The notes under the pieces are model-generated. The model ran no database searches, was not told the origin of the DNA, and worked only from the letters and a program-made list of their open reading frames with translations. A stretch of 64,000 nucleotides of DNA from Pseudomonas sp. TH43 (GTDB taxonomy: Bacteria; Pseudomonadota; Gammaproteobacteria; Pseudomonadales; Pseudomonadaceae), in assembly GCF_016650635.1 (NCBI RefSeq), contig NZ_JAEKFI010000003.1:1364001-1428000 (forward strand), in the 5' to 3' direction. Made by a program: the position numbers and the translations under genes. Shown piece by piece: positions 41,691 to 49,748 of this stretch (within the stretch, counting starts at the first letter, position 1; each line of letters starts with the position of its first letter).

Positions 41691-42515
41691 ATGAGCGAGC
41701 TTTTTTACAACGCTGTGCCGAACGCGACCCGCGTTGCACCGCCACTGCCCGAACCTCGGCAATACCCCAGCGAGAAACCGTCGCGGGTCTACCTGTTCGG
41801 GACGTGTGTGGTCGACCTGTTCTACCCCGAAGCAGGGATGGACGCGATCCACCTGCTGGAGCGCGAAGGGATTCAGGTCGAATACCCGCAAGGGCAAAGC
41901 TGCTGCGGGCAACCGGCCTACACCTCGGGTTACACCGAGCAGGCGCGGACGGTAGCGCGCTCGCAACTGGCGCTGTTTGCCGGGGATTATCCGGTGGTGG
42001 TGCCGTCGGGTTCCTGCGCGGGCATGCTGCGCGAACATTACGCCGACTTGTTCAAGGACGAGCCGCAGACGTTGAAAGAGGTTCAGGCCCTCGCGGCCCG
42101 TACCTACGAATTGGCCGAATTTCTGCTGTTCGTCTGCAAGGTGCAGCTCAAGGACAGTGGCGAACCGGTCAAAGTCGCGCTGCATACTTCGTGCTCAGCG
42201 CGCCGCGAAATGAATACCCACCTGCACGGCCGCGAGTTGTTGGCCCAGTTGAGCAACGTTGAGCGGGTTAATCACGACCACGAAAGCGAATGCTGTGGCT
42301 TTGGTGGGACATTCAGCGTCCGTATGCCAGACATTTCCGGCGCGATGGTGGCTGACAAGACCCTGGCGCTGAAGGAATCCGGCGCACACAAGGTACTGAG
42401 TGCCGACTGCGGCTGTTTGATGAACATCAACGGCGCATTGGAGAAACAAAAAGAAGCGCTACGCGGGCAACATCTCGCCAGCTTCTTGTGGCAGCGAACC
42501 GGAGGTGCGAAATGA
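41691..42515 (+). CDS. lldE: L-lactate dehydrogenase complex subunit LldE (LutA type)
   Basis: The 274-residue protein has two cysteine-rich CCG domains (GQSCCGQPAYTSG and ESECCGFGGTFS) that hold Fe-S clusters in LldE/LutA. With LldF and LldG it forms an FMN-independent L-lactate oxidase. The ATG at 41691 follows GGAGAC; the longer open frame from 41577 crosses the intergenic hairpin. Its stop overlaps the lldF start (ATGA). Confidence 0.93.
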   Translation: MSELFYNAVPNATRVAPPLPEPRQYPSEKPSRVYLFGTCVVDLFYPEAGMDAIHLLEREGIQVEYPQGQSCCGQPAYTSGYTEQARTVARSQLALFAGDYPVVVPSGSCAGMLREHYADLFKDEPQTLKEVQALAARTYELAEFLLFVCKVQLKDSGEPVKVALHTSCSARREMNTHLHGRELLAQLSNVERVNHDHESECCGFGGTFSVRMPDISGAMVADKTLALKESGAHKVLSADCGCLMNINGALEKQKEALRGQHLASFLWQRTGGAK

Positions 42516-43966
42516 GCACCTCGACGATTATTCCTACGGTCGCCGTAGAAGAAGATTTCCACACTCGGGCCCACAACGCTCTGGGTGATCAGCAGCTACG
42601 GAATAACTTCCGCACTGCCATGGATTCACTGATGACCAAGCGGGCAGCGTCGTTCAGCGATGCCCACGAAAGAGAACATTTGCGTGCCCTGGGCAACTCG
42701 GTCAGGGCCCGTGCGCTTTCCAGGTTGCCCGACCTGCTCGAGCAACTTGAACAGAACCTGACCCGCAACGGTGTGACAGTGCACTGGGCGGAAACGGTGG
42801 ACGAGGCCAATGGCATCGTCTTATCGATCATCCGCGCTCACGAGGCGCGGCAAGTGATCAAGGGCAAATCGATGGTCAGCGAAGAGATGGAGATGAACCA
42901 TTTCCTCGAGGCTCGGGACATTGAATGTCTTGAGTCCGACATGGGGGAATACATCGTCCAGCTCGACCACGAGAAGCCTTCACACATCATTATGCCGGCG
43001 ATCCACAAGAATGCCGGTCAGGTCGCGTCCTTGTTCCACGACAAACTTGGCGTGGAATACACCAAGGACGTTGACCAACTCATTCAAATCGGTCGCAAGG
43101 TTTTGCGGCAGAAATTCTTTGAAGCGGACATCGGCGTCTCCGGCGTCAACTTCGCCGTGGCCGAAACCGGCACGCTGCTGCTGGTGGAAAACGAAGGCAA
43201 CGGCCGCATGACCACCACCGTCCCGCCGGTGCACATTGCCGTCACCGGTATCGAAAAGGTTGTGGAAAACCTGCGTGACGTGGTGCCGTTATTGTCGCTG
43301 CTGACCCGTTCGGCGCTCGGTCAGCCGATCACTACCTACGTCAACATGATCTCCGGCCCGCGCAAGGAACACGAGCTCGACGGCCCGCAGGAAGTGCATC
43401 TGGTGCTGCTCGACAACGGCCGCAGCCAGGCGTTTGCCGACAGTGAATTGCGCCAGACCCTGAACTGCATCCGCTGCGGCGCGTGCATGAATCATTGCCC
43501 GGTGTATACCCGCGTCGGAGGCCACGCCTATGGCGAGGTGTATCCGGGGCCGATCGGCAAAATCATCACACCGCACATGGTCGGCCTGGCGAAAGTCCCC
43601 GACCATCCGAGTGCCTCGTCATTGTGCGGCGCCTGCGGTGAAGTGTGCCCGGTAAAAATTCCTATACCGGCCATCCTGCGACGCCTGCGCGAAGAAAACG
43701 TCAAAGCACCGGACAGCCCCCATCAAGTGATGCGCGGCCAGGGCAGCAAATATTCGCGCAAGGAACGTTTGATCTGGAACGCCTGGGCGACACTCAACAG
43801 CTCACCGACGCTGTATCGATTGTTCGGCTTCTTCGCTACACGCTTGCGTGCCTTGACCCCGAGCAAAATCGGTCCTTGGACGCAAAACCACAGCGCGCCG
43901 AAACCCGCCGCCCGCTCACTGCACGACATGGCCCGCGAGCATCTGGCCAAACAGGGAGATCGCTGA
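42512..43966 (+). CDS. lldF: L-lactate dehydrogenase complex subunit LldF (LutB type)
   Basis: The 484-residue protein has an N-terminal LUD domain (about 70-300, with VAETGTLLLVENEGNGRM) and two [4Fe-4S] motifs, CIRCGACMNHCP and CGACGEVCP, near 320 and 375. It passes electrons from lactate to the respiratory chain together with LldE and LldG. GGAGG precedes the ATG, which overlaps lldE; the stop overlaps lldG (TGATG). Confidence 0.93.
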   Translation: MSTSTIIPTVAVEEDFHTRAHNALGDQQLRNNFRTAMDSLMTKRAASFSDAHEREHLRALGNSVRARALSRLPDLLEQLEQNLTRNGVTVHWAETVDEANGIVLSIIRAHEARQVIKGKSMVSEEMEMNHFLEARDIECLESDMGEYIVQLDHEKPSHIIMPAIHKNAGQVASLFHDKLGVEYTKDVDQLIQIGRKVLRQKFFEADIGVSGVNFAVAETGTLLLVENEGNGRMTTTVPPVHIAVTGIEKVVENLRDVVPLLSLLTRSALGQPITTYVNMISGPRKEHELDGPQEVHLVLLDNGRSQAFADSELRQTLNCIRCGACMNHCPVYTRVGGHAYGEVYPGPIGKIITPHMVGLAKVPDHPSASSLCGACGEVCPVKIPIPAILRRLREENVKAPDSPHQVMRGQGSKYSRKERLIWNAWATLNSSPTLYRLFGFFATRLRALTPSKIGPWTQNHSAPKPAARSLHDMAREHLAKQGDR

Positions 43967-44637
43967 TGAGTGCCAAGCAAAATATCCTCGGCAAACTGCG
44001 CAAAAGTCTGACGGGCGCCACACCGATCGCTGACAACTTCGATGTCGATCTGGTGACCCAGCCTTACACCTACAGCGCCGAACAACGCATCCCGCAATTG
44101 CGCAAACTGATGGAAGCGGTGCACACCGAAATCCATATGACCTCGGGTACTGAGTGGCCGGCGCTGCTTGTCCAATTGCTGCACGACCGTCAGTTGCCAA
44201 GCCTGCTGATCGCACCCACTACGCCACATGGTGAAAAAATCACTCAGCACTGGGCGAACAATCCTGATCTGCCGACGCTGAAATCCTACGACCGCCCGAT
44301 GGAAGAATGGAAAGCCGAGTTGTTCGACGACACCCCGGCCAGCCTCACCGGCACGCTTGGCGCCATCGCCGCCACCGGCAGCCTGATTCTCTGGCCAACA
44401 CGCGAAGAACCGCGCTTGATGAGCCTGGTGCCGCCGGTGCATTTCGCCCTGCTCAAGGCCAGCGAAATACGCGACAACTTTTATCAGGTGCAACAGGAAT
44501 TCAACTGGGCTCAGGGCATGCCGACCAACGCGTTGCTGGTGTCCGGCCCGTCGAAAACTGCTGACATTGAACAAGTGCTGGCTTACGGCGCACACGGCCC
44601 GAAAGATCTCGTGGTCTTGATCCTGGAGGACCAATGA
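43966..44637 (+). CDS. lldG: L-lactate dehydrogenase complex subunit LldG (LutC type)
   Basis: This is a 223-residue LUD-domain protein (SAKQNILGKLRKSL start; GTLGAIAATGSLILWPT; RLMSLVPPVHFALL), the third subunit of the LldEFG complex. It has no cysteines for clusters. The ATG shares a base with the lldF stop, and its own stop overlaps the next gene by four bases, so lldE-F-G-dld are tightly coupled. Confidence 0.92.
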   Translation: MSAKQNILGKLRKSLTGATPIADNFDVDLVTQPYTYSAEQRIPQLRKLMEAVHTEIHMTSGTEWPALLVQLLHDRQLPSLLIAPTTPHGEKITQHWANNPDLPTLKSYDRPMEEWKAELFDDTPASLTGTLGAIAATGSLILWPTREEPRLMSLVPPVHFALLKASEIRDNFYQVQQEFNWAQGMPTNALLVSGPSKTADIEQVLAYGAHGPKDLVVLILEDQ

Positions 44638-47444
44638 CGCTTCCGGTTAATTTCCTGCGTGACGCGCAGCAACTGATTCCAGCGGATCGCCGCTTCGATG
44701 ATGCGCTGTCGACTCTGGCCTTCGGCACCGACGCCAGTTTTTATCGGCTGATCCCCAAACTGGTGATCCGCGTTGAATCGGAAGATGAAGTCGTGGCGCT
44801 GCTGAAACTGGCCCAGCGCGATCACGTTCCGGTGACCTTCCGCGCCGCCGGCACCAGTCTTTCCGGGCAGGCAATCAGCGATTCTGTGTTGATCGTGCTT
44901 GGGGATAACTGGAACGCTCGCGAAATCCGCGGCCAAGGCATGCAAATCCGTTTGCAACCGGGCGTGATCGGCGCACAGGCCAACGCATGGCTGGCGCCGT
45001 TCGGGCGCAAGATCGGCCCGGACCCGGCGTCGATCAACGCCTGCAAAATCGGCGGCATCGTCGCCAATAACGCCAGTGGCATGTGCTGCGGCACTGCGCA
45101 AAATACCTATCACACACTCGCCGGGATTCGCTTGGTACTGGCTGACGGCACGCGACTGGACACTGAAGACGCTGACAGTGTTGCGGCATTCCACGCAAGC
45201 CACGGCGAACTGCTCGAGCGCTTGGCGACATTGGGTCGCGAGACCCGCGCCAATGCCGAACTCGCTGCTCGAATCCGCCACAAATATCGTCTGAAAAATA
45301 CCACCGGCCTGTCGCTCAACGCCTTGGTGGATTTTGATGAGCCTGTGGATATCTTGAGCCACTTGCTGGTCGGTTCAGAAGGCACTCTCGGTTTCATCAG
45401 TGCAGTGACTTACGACACCGTCATCGATCACCCGAACAAGGCCTCGGCGCTGATCGTGTTCCCGGATGTGGAAACCTGCTGCAACGCGGTGACCGTGCTG
45501 AAAAGCCAACCGGTATCCGCGCTGGAGCTGCTTGATCGACGCAGCCTGCGTTCGGTACAGGACAAACCGGGCATGCCCGCTTTCGTACAACAGCTGTCGG
45601 ATAATTCCTGCGCGCTGCTGATCGAATCCCGCGCGGCTTCTTCCACTTTGCTGCAGGAGCAACTGGCGCAGATCATGGCGTCGCTCAGTGGATTCCCGGT
45701 TGAAAAACAGGTCGATTTCACCGAAGACCCAACCGAGAACGCCAAGCTCTGGGCAATCCGCAAGGACACCTTCCCCGCCGTCGGCGCGGTGCGCAAAACC
45801 GGCACCACGGTGATCATCGAAGATGTGACCTTCCCGGTCGAACAGTTGGCCATCGGGGTGAACCGCTTGATCGAGCTGTTCGACAAACACTCCTACGACG
45901 AAGCGATCCTTTTCGGACACGCGCTGGAAGGCAATCTGCACTTCGTCTTCACCCAAGGCTTCAACAGCCCGGAAGAAGTCGCACGCTATCAGGCGTTCAT
46001 GGACGACGTCGCGCAATTGGTAGCGGTGGAGTTCGGCGGTTCACTGAAAGCCGAACACGGCACCGGGCGCAACATGGCGCCGTTCGTGGAGCTGGAATGG
46101 GGCAGCGACGCCTACCAACTGATGTGGCAGCTCAAACGCCTGCTCGACCCGAACGGCATCCTCAATCCGGACGTAGTGCTCAGCGAAGATCCACAGATCC
46201 ATCTCAAGCACCTGAAACCGTTGCCAGCGGCCGACGAGATTGTCGACAAGTGCATCGAGTGCGGCTTCTGCGAACCGGTTTGCCCGTCGAAAGGGCTGAC
46301 CCTGAGTCCGCGTCAGCGCATCGTGATCTGGCGGGATATTCAGGCGAAAAAACGCGCTGGGGTCGACACCACTGAACTGGAAAAAGCTTACGAATACCAA
46401 GGCATCGAGACCTGCGCCGCAACAGGCTTGTGCGCGCAACGTTGCCCTGTAGGCATCAACACCGGCGAGCTGGTGAAAAAGCTTCGAGGCCGACACGCCA
46501 CGCATCAGAAAACCGCTGACTGGATTGAAGGAAACTTCGCCAAAACGCTGCAAGGTGCACGCTTCACCCTACACGTGGCCAACGGTGCGCGGATGATGCT
46601 CGGCGCGCCGCGTCTGGCGAAGCTTTCGGCAACGCTGACGCGCCTGTCCAAAGGCCAGGTGCCGCTGTGGACCAATGCGATGCCGCAACCGGAGAAGGCC
46701 ATTCGCTTCAGCCCGAGCGTGTCGGACGAGCGCCCCCGCGTGGTGTATCTGGCGGCTTGCGTATCGCGGGTTATGGGCCCGGCGGCGGGCGACAAAGAGC
46801 AGATGTCGTTGTACGACAAAACCCGTGGGCTGCTGGAAAAGGCAGGTTACCAAGTGGTGTTCCCGGACAATCAGGACAACCTCTGCTGCGGTCAGCCGTT
46901 CGCGTCCAAGGGGTATGCAGAGCAAGCGGAACACAAGCGTCAGGAACTGATCAGCGCTCTGCTCCACGCCAGTCGCGGCGGGCTCGATCCGATCTATTGC
47001 GACACCAGCCCATGCACGTTGCGGTTGGTGCAGGATGTCGGAGATGTTCGCCTGGATCTGTACGACCCGGTGCGATTCATTCGTACGCATCTTCTCGATC
47101 GACTGGACTTTACCCCGCAGGACGCACCGATTGCCGTGCATGTGACGTGCAGCACTCAGCATCTGGGCGAAGCTCAGGCGCTGATCGATCTGGCGCGCAA
47201 GTGCAGCAAAACCGTGGTGATCCCGGAAGGTATTCACTGCTGTGGATTTGCCGGTGACAAAGGTTTCACCACGCCGGAGCTGAACAGCCATTCACTGCGC
47301 ACACTCAAGGACGCGGTACAGCATTGCAGCGAGGGGATTTCCACCAGCCGCACTTGCGAAATCGGTCTGACGCAACATGGCGGGATCGACTATCACGGCC
47401 TGGTTTATCTGGTCGACCGGGTCACTCAAGTAAAGGCCCGCTGA
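44634..47444 (+). CDS. FAD/Fe-S D-lactate dehydrogenase (Dld-type)
   Basis: The 936-residue flavoprotein joins an FAD-binding domain (about 40-215, RAAGTSLSGQAIS and GGIVANNASGMCCGT), an FAD-oxidase C-terminal domain (about 240-520), a ferredoxin-like region with CIECGFCEPVCP and CAATGLCAQRCPVG (about 535-615), and a CCG domain with CCGQPFAS and CCGFAGDKG. This layout matches the quinone-linked D-lactate dehydrogenase that ends the lactate operon of Pseudomonas. With LldEFG it lets the cell oxidise both lactate enantiomers. A YdiJ-like 2-hydroxyacid dehydrogenase is the alternative, but the operon argues for D-lactate. Confidence 0.88.
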   Translation: MTLPVNFLRDAQQLIPADRRFDDALSTLAFGTDASFYRLIPKLVIRVESEDEVVALLKLAQRDHVPVTFRAAGTSLSGQAISDSVLIVLGDNWNAREIRGQGMQIRLQPGVIGAQANAWLAPFGRKIGPDPASINACKIGGIVANNASGMCCGTAQNTYHTLAGIRLVLADGTRLDTEDADSVAAFHASHGELLERLATLGRETRANAELAARIRHKYRLKNTTGLSLNALVDFDEPVDILSHLLVGSEGTLGFISAVTYDTVIDHPNKASALIVFPDVETCCNAVTVLKSQPVSALELLDRRSLRSVQDKPGMPAFVQQLSDNSCALLIESRAASSTLLQEQLAQIMASLSGFPVEKQVDFTEDPTENAKLWAIRKDTFPAVGAVRKTGTTVIIEDVTFPVEQLAIGVNRLIELFDKHSYDEAILFGHALEGNLHFVFTQGFNSPEEVARYQAFMDDVAQLVAVEFGGSLKAEHGTGRNMAPFVELEWGSDAYQLMWQLKRLLDPNGILNPDVVLSEDPQIHLKHLKPLPAADEIVDKCIECGFCEPVCPSKGLTLSPRQRIVIWRDIQAKKRAGVDTTELEKAYEYQGIETCAATGLCAQRCPVGINTGELVKKLRGRHATHQKTADWIEGNFAKTLQGARFTLHVANGARMMLGAPRLAKLSATLTRLSKGQVPLWTNAMPQPEKAIRFSPSVSDERPRVVYLAACVSRVMGPAAGDKEQMSLYDKTRGLLEKAGYQVVFPDNQDNLCCGQPFASKGYAEQAEHKRQELISALLHASRGGLDPIYCDTSPCTLRLVQDVGDVRLDLYDPVRFIRTHLLDRLDFTPQDAPIAVHVTCSTQHLGEAQALIDLARKCSKTVVIPEGIHCCGFAGDKGFTTPELNSHSLRTLKDAVQHCSEGISTSRTCEIGLTQHGGIDYHGLVYLVDRVTQVKAR

Positions 47445-47486
47445 AGAAAAGTAGAACCCTTGAGCAAGGCCGCAGTCCACAGAACA

Positions 47487-47517
47487 GGCCCCGAACACTC
47501 GGGGCCGTTCCTTCTTT
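47487..47517 (+). terminator. Terminator of the lactate operon
   Basis: GGCCCCGA-ACAC-TCGGGGCC (47487-47506) is followed by GTTCCTTCTTTC. It lies 42 bp after the last lactate gene. Confidence 0.8.
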
Positions 47518-47574
47518 CGGTGACCGGCCCTCATGGTCAGCGAAGTGTGGATTCCTCAGTGCAAGGAGATACTC

Positions 47575-47856
47575 ATGAAGCGTTCTGTACTGTTAGGCCT
47601 GTTCGTCACTGCCTCGATGATGGCTTCCACTTCGTTTGCCGCTGACAAGCCAACCAGCCTCTGCGAAGCGAATTTGCAGACGATCAACAACGCCAAGGCG
47701 CAATACCAATCGTCGCCTGAACTGAATGCACGCGTCTCGGCCAGCGTGAGTAAAGCCCAGGCCCTCAAAGCTCAAGGCAAGATCGACGACTGCCTGGCGG
47801 AAACCCAGCAAACCATTCTGGAAATCCAGAAAACCACTGGTGACACCAAAAAATGA
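47575..47856 (+). CDS. Small secreted protein with two cysteines (copy 1)
   Basis: This is a 93-residue protein with a signal peptide ending SFAAD (about residue 22), then a short helical domain. The mature part has exactly two cysteines, in SLCEANLQTI and DDCLAE, likely joined by a disulfide. It is a paralogue of the next gene (shared LCxxNLQTI, a central Ala/Gln/Lys-rich helix and a second Cys). AAGGAGAT precedes the ATG at 47575. The function is unknown and I recall no characterised homologue. Both copies lie between the lactate operon and ssrA. Confidence 0.8.
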   Translation: MKRSVLLGLFVTASMMASTSFAADKPTSLCEANLQTINNAKAQYQSSPELNARVSASVSKAQALKAQGKIDDCLAETQQTILEIQKTTGDTKK

Positions 47857-48063
47857 TGCATGGGCTGACCAACCTTGGGTTCAGCGTCATCGGCCTGGGA
47901 TTTGGTGCGATGGCCTTTTCTTACCAAATGTAAAAAAAACCGAATTCCTGCGTGCCGTGGCGGTCGATTAAACAGGCACTACACTAACGTGGCCTGTCAT
48001 GACCTCGGCATCGCCGCCAGACCGTCCGGCAGCACCGAGCCCCCATCGTTCAAGGAGATACCC

Positions 48064-48339
48064 ATGAAGCATTCTGCAATTGCTGGATTGTTCATCGCTG
48101 GTGCACTTCTGGCGTCGCCGGTGTTTGCGGCAGACAAAGACCTGTGTGCCGGGAATCTTCAAACCATTAAAGACTTTGTGACCAGCCAGCCTTCCATTCC
48201 GGAAACCTCGATGAACAACGTCAAAGAGGCTCAGGAAAAAGCACAGTCGGCACAGGCTTCCGGGAACGACAAGGAATGCGTTGAAGTCACCAATGGCCTG
48301 ATCACAAAAATGCAGATCCGCAATCCAACACGCAACTGA
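48064..48339 (+). CDS. Small secreted protein with two cysteines (copy 2)
   Basis: This is a 91-residue paralogue of the gene at 47575: a signal peptide ending PVFAAD, then DLCAGNLQTI and a second Cys in DKECVEV. Identity is confined to the signal peptide, the two Cys contexts and scattered helical positions, so the duplication is not recent. The same AAGGAGATACCC-type ribosome site precedes both ATGs, which suggests the upstream DNA was duplicated too. A hairpin follows its stop. Confidence 0.8.
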   Translation: MKHSAIAGLFIAGALLASPVFAADKDLCAGNLQTIKDFVTSQPSIPETSMNNVKEAQEKAQSAQASGNDKECVEVTNGLITKMQIRNPTRN

Positions 48340-48345
48340 CACACC

Positions 48346-48373
48346 AGGAAGCCAACCTTCGGGTTGGCCTTCC
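48346..48373 (+). terminator. Hairpin after the second small secreted gene
   Basis: GGAAGCCAACC-TTC-GGGTTGGCCTTCC forms a long stem with a bulge, seven bases after the stop. There is no clear T-run, so termination strength is uncertain. Confidence 0.55.
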
Positions 48374-48436
48374 ACCACGGTTTGACGTACACTGCGCAGG
48401 CTTGTTGCTCAAACAGATGTACTGAGCAATGAGTTC

Positions 48437-48833
48437 GGGGCCGTTTAGGATTCGACGCCGGTTGCGAAACTTTAGGTGCATGCCGACTTGGTAACAGAAG
48501 TCGTAAATCCACTGTTGCAACTACTTATAGTTGCCAATGACGAAAACTACGGCCAGGAATTCGCTCTCGCTGCGTAAGCAGCCTTAGCCCTGAGCTTCTG
48601 GTACCTTCGGGTCCAGCAATCACCAGGGGATGTCTGTAAACCCAAAGTGATTGTCATATAGAACAGAATCGCCGTGCAGTACGTTGTGGACGAATCGGCT
48701 AAAACTTACACAACTCGCCCAAAGCACCCTGCCCTTCGGGTCGCTGAGGGTTAACTTAATAGAAACGGCTACGCATGTAGTACCGACAGCGGAGTACTGG
48801 CGGACGGGGGTTCAAATCCCCCCGGCTCCACCA
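48437..48833 (+). ncRNA. ssrA: tmRNA (transfer-messenger RNA)
   Basis: This 397-nt one-piece tmRNA has the 5' end GGGGCCGTTTAGGATTCGACGCC, which pairs with the 3' GGTTCAAATCCCCCCGGCTCC-A-CCA to make the tRNA-like acceptor and T arm. The tag reading frame runs 48533-48577: GCC AAT GAC GAA AAC TAC GGC CAG GAA TTC GCT CTC, then GCT GCG TAA, giving ANDENYGQEFALAA. With SmpB (38212) it rescues stalled ribosomes and marks the product for ClpXP-type proteases through the LAA end. Confidence 0.97.
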
Positions 48834-48840
48834 ACTCAAC

Positions 48841-48870
48841 AAAAAAAGACGTCCAAGGACGTCTTTTTTT
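48841..48870 (+). terminator. Terminator of ssrA
   Basis: AAAAAAAGACGTCC-AA-GGACGTCTTTTTTT is a symmetric stem with A and T runs eight bases after the tmRNA 3' end. Confidence 0.94.
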
Positions 48871-49096
48871 GTACCTGAAATTCGGCAAAAAATGCCGGTT
48901 ACACCCTCTCGCCGTCAGGCGCCCAGCTCTGCTAACCGCTTCCGGCGGCCGACCCAATGAACATCACGCAAGCCAAAACCTCTGTGCCCAGGACGATGAT
49001 GCATAGCGCTGTCCAATGAATAAGCATCAGGCGAGGTGGGCGAGAATCGCCTACCTTGAAGACAGGCAATGGCTGTGGTGCCATCACTGGAGAGCA

Positions 49097-49648
49097 ATGG
49101 ATATGCGCAAGAAATCTCAGCCGTGGCTGGTTCCCCTCATCATACTGGTGGGCATTTTCTGGCTGTTCGGCGAGAAAACGCCTACAGCGACCAAGCCTGC
49201 TGCCGTCGTGACGCCCTCTCAGAATCTGATATCGACACCGGCTCCGCTCGTGAGTAATCCCGAGGCGCCGGCACCCCAGCCCGTTAGCGATCAATACGTA
49301 AACGCAGACAAGCTCAATCAACGCGACCGACCCGCTGGTAAAGTCGTCTCCAGCCTGAAACGGGGAACTCAGGTTCAAATATATGAACGGCAAAATGAAT
49401 GGGTTCGCGTAAGCGCTGACGGACAGCCCGCAAGGTGGTTGTCGTCCAGCAAGTTATGCACGGGGGCCACCTGTTTTACGGTCTCCAAAGCACCATCTGC
49501 ACCGCTCGCCTCCCCGCCCAAACAGTATCGGCAGGCATCACCCAGTTACGGTTCATCTTGTTCATGCTCGTCAGGAAACGTGTGTATCGGCCCGCGTGGT
49601 GGTCGGTATTGCATCACTTCTGGAGGTAACAAACGCTACGGCGTGTGA
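49097..49648 (+). CDS. Membrane-anchored SH3-domain protein with Cys-rich tail
   Basis: The protein has 183 residues. An N-terminal membrane anchor (about 9-24) is followed by a Pro/Ala/Thr-rich linker (25-60), a bacterial SH3 domain (about 62-120; VNADKLNQRDRPAGKVVSSL and EWVRVSADGQPARWL are typical), a Ser/Pro linker, and a Cys-rich C-terminus (CSC, then C and C) ending in a GPRGGRYCITSGG motif that recurs in small bacterial surface or phage-associated proteins. The ATG at 49097 has GGAGAG close by; 49103 is an alternative. It lies just beyond the tmRNA terminator in DNA that looks lower in GC than the core genes. Function unknown, possibly wall binding. Confidence 0.7.
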   Translation: MDMRKKSQPWLVPLIILVGIFWLFGEKTPTATKPAAVVTPSQNLISTPAPLVSNPEAPAPQPVSDQYVNADKLNQRDRPAGKVVSSLKRGTQVQIYERQNEWVRVSADGQPARWLSSSKLCTGATCFTVSKAPSAPLASPPKQYRQASPSYGSSCSCSSGNVCIGPRGGRYCITSGGNKRYGV

Positions 49649-49748
49649 TCCAACAACCGAACTTTGTGATCCGTGGGAAAAGCTGCAAAGCCCATGCACC
49701 CAACTCTGGTGATCATTCTCCCCGCCACCATTTACCCGAAGGACGCTC

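Noticed and set aside
48382..48411. TTGACG before ssrA as a -35 element
   Set aside because: No acceptable -10 hexamer lies 16-18 bp downstream and ahead of the mature 5' end, so I did not annotate a promoter.
48932..49027. Short minus-strand frame encoding a 31-residue hydrophobic peptide (MLIHWTALCIIV...)
   Set aside because: It looks like a single membrane helix, but it has no convincing ribosome site and no recognisable family, so chance is the simpler explanation.
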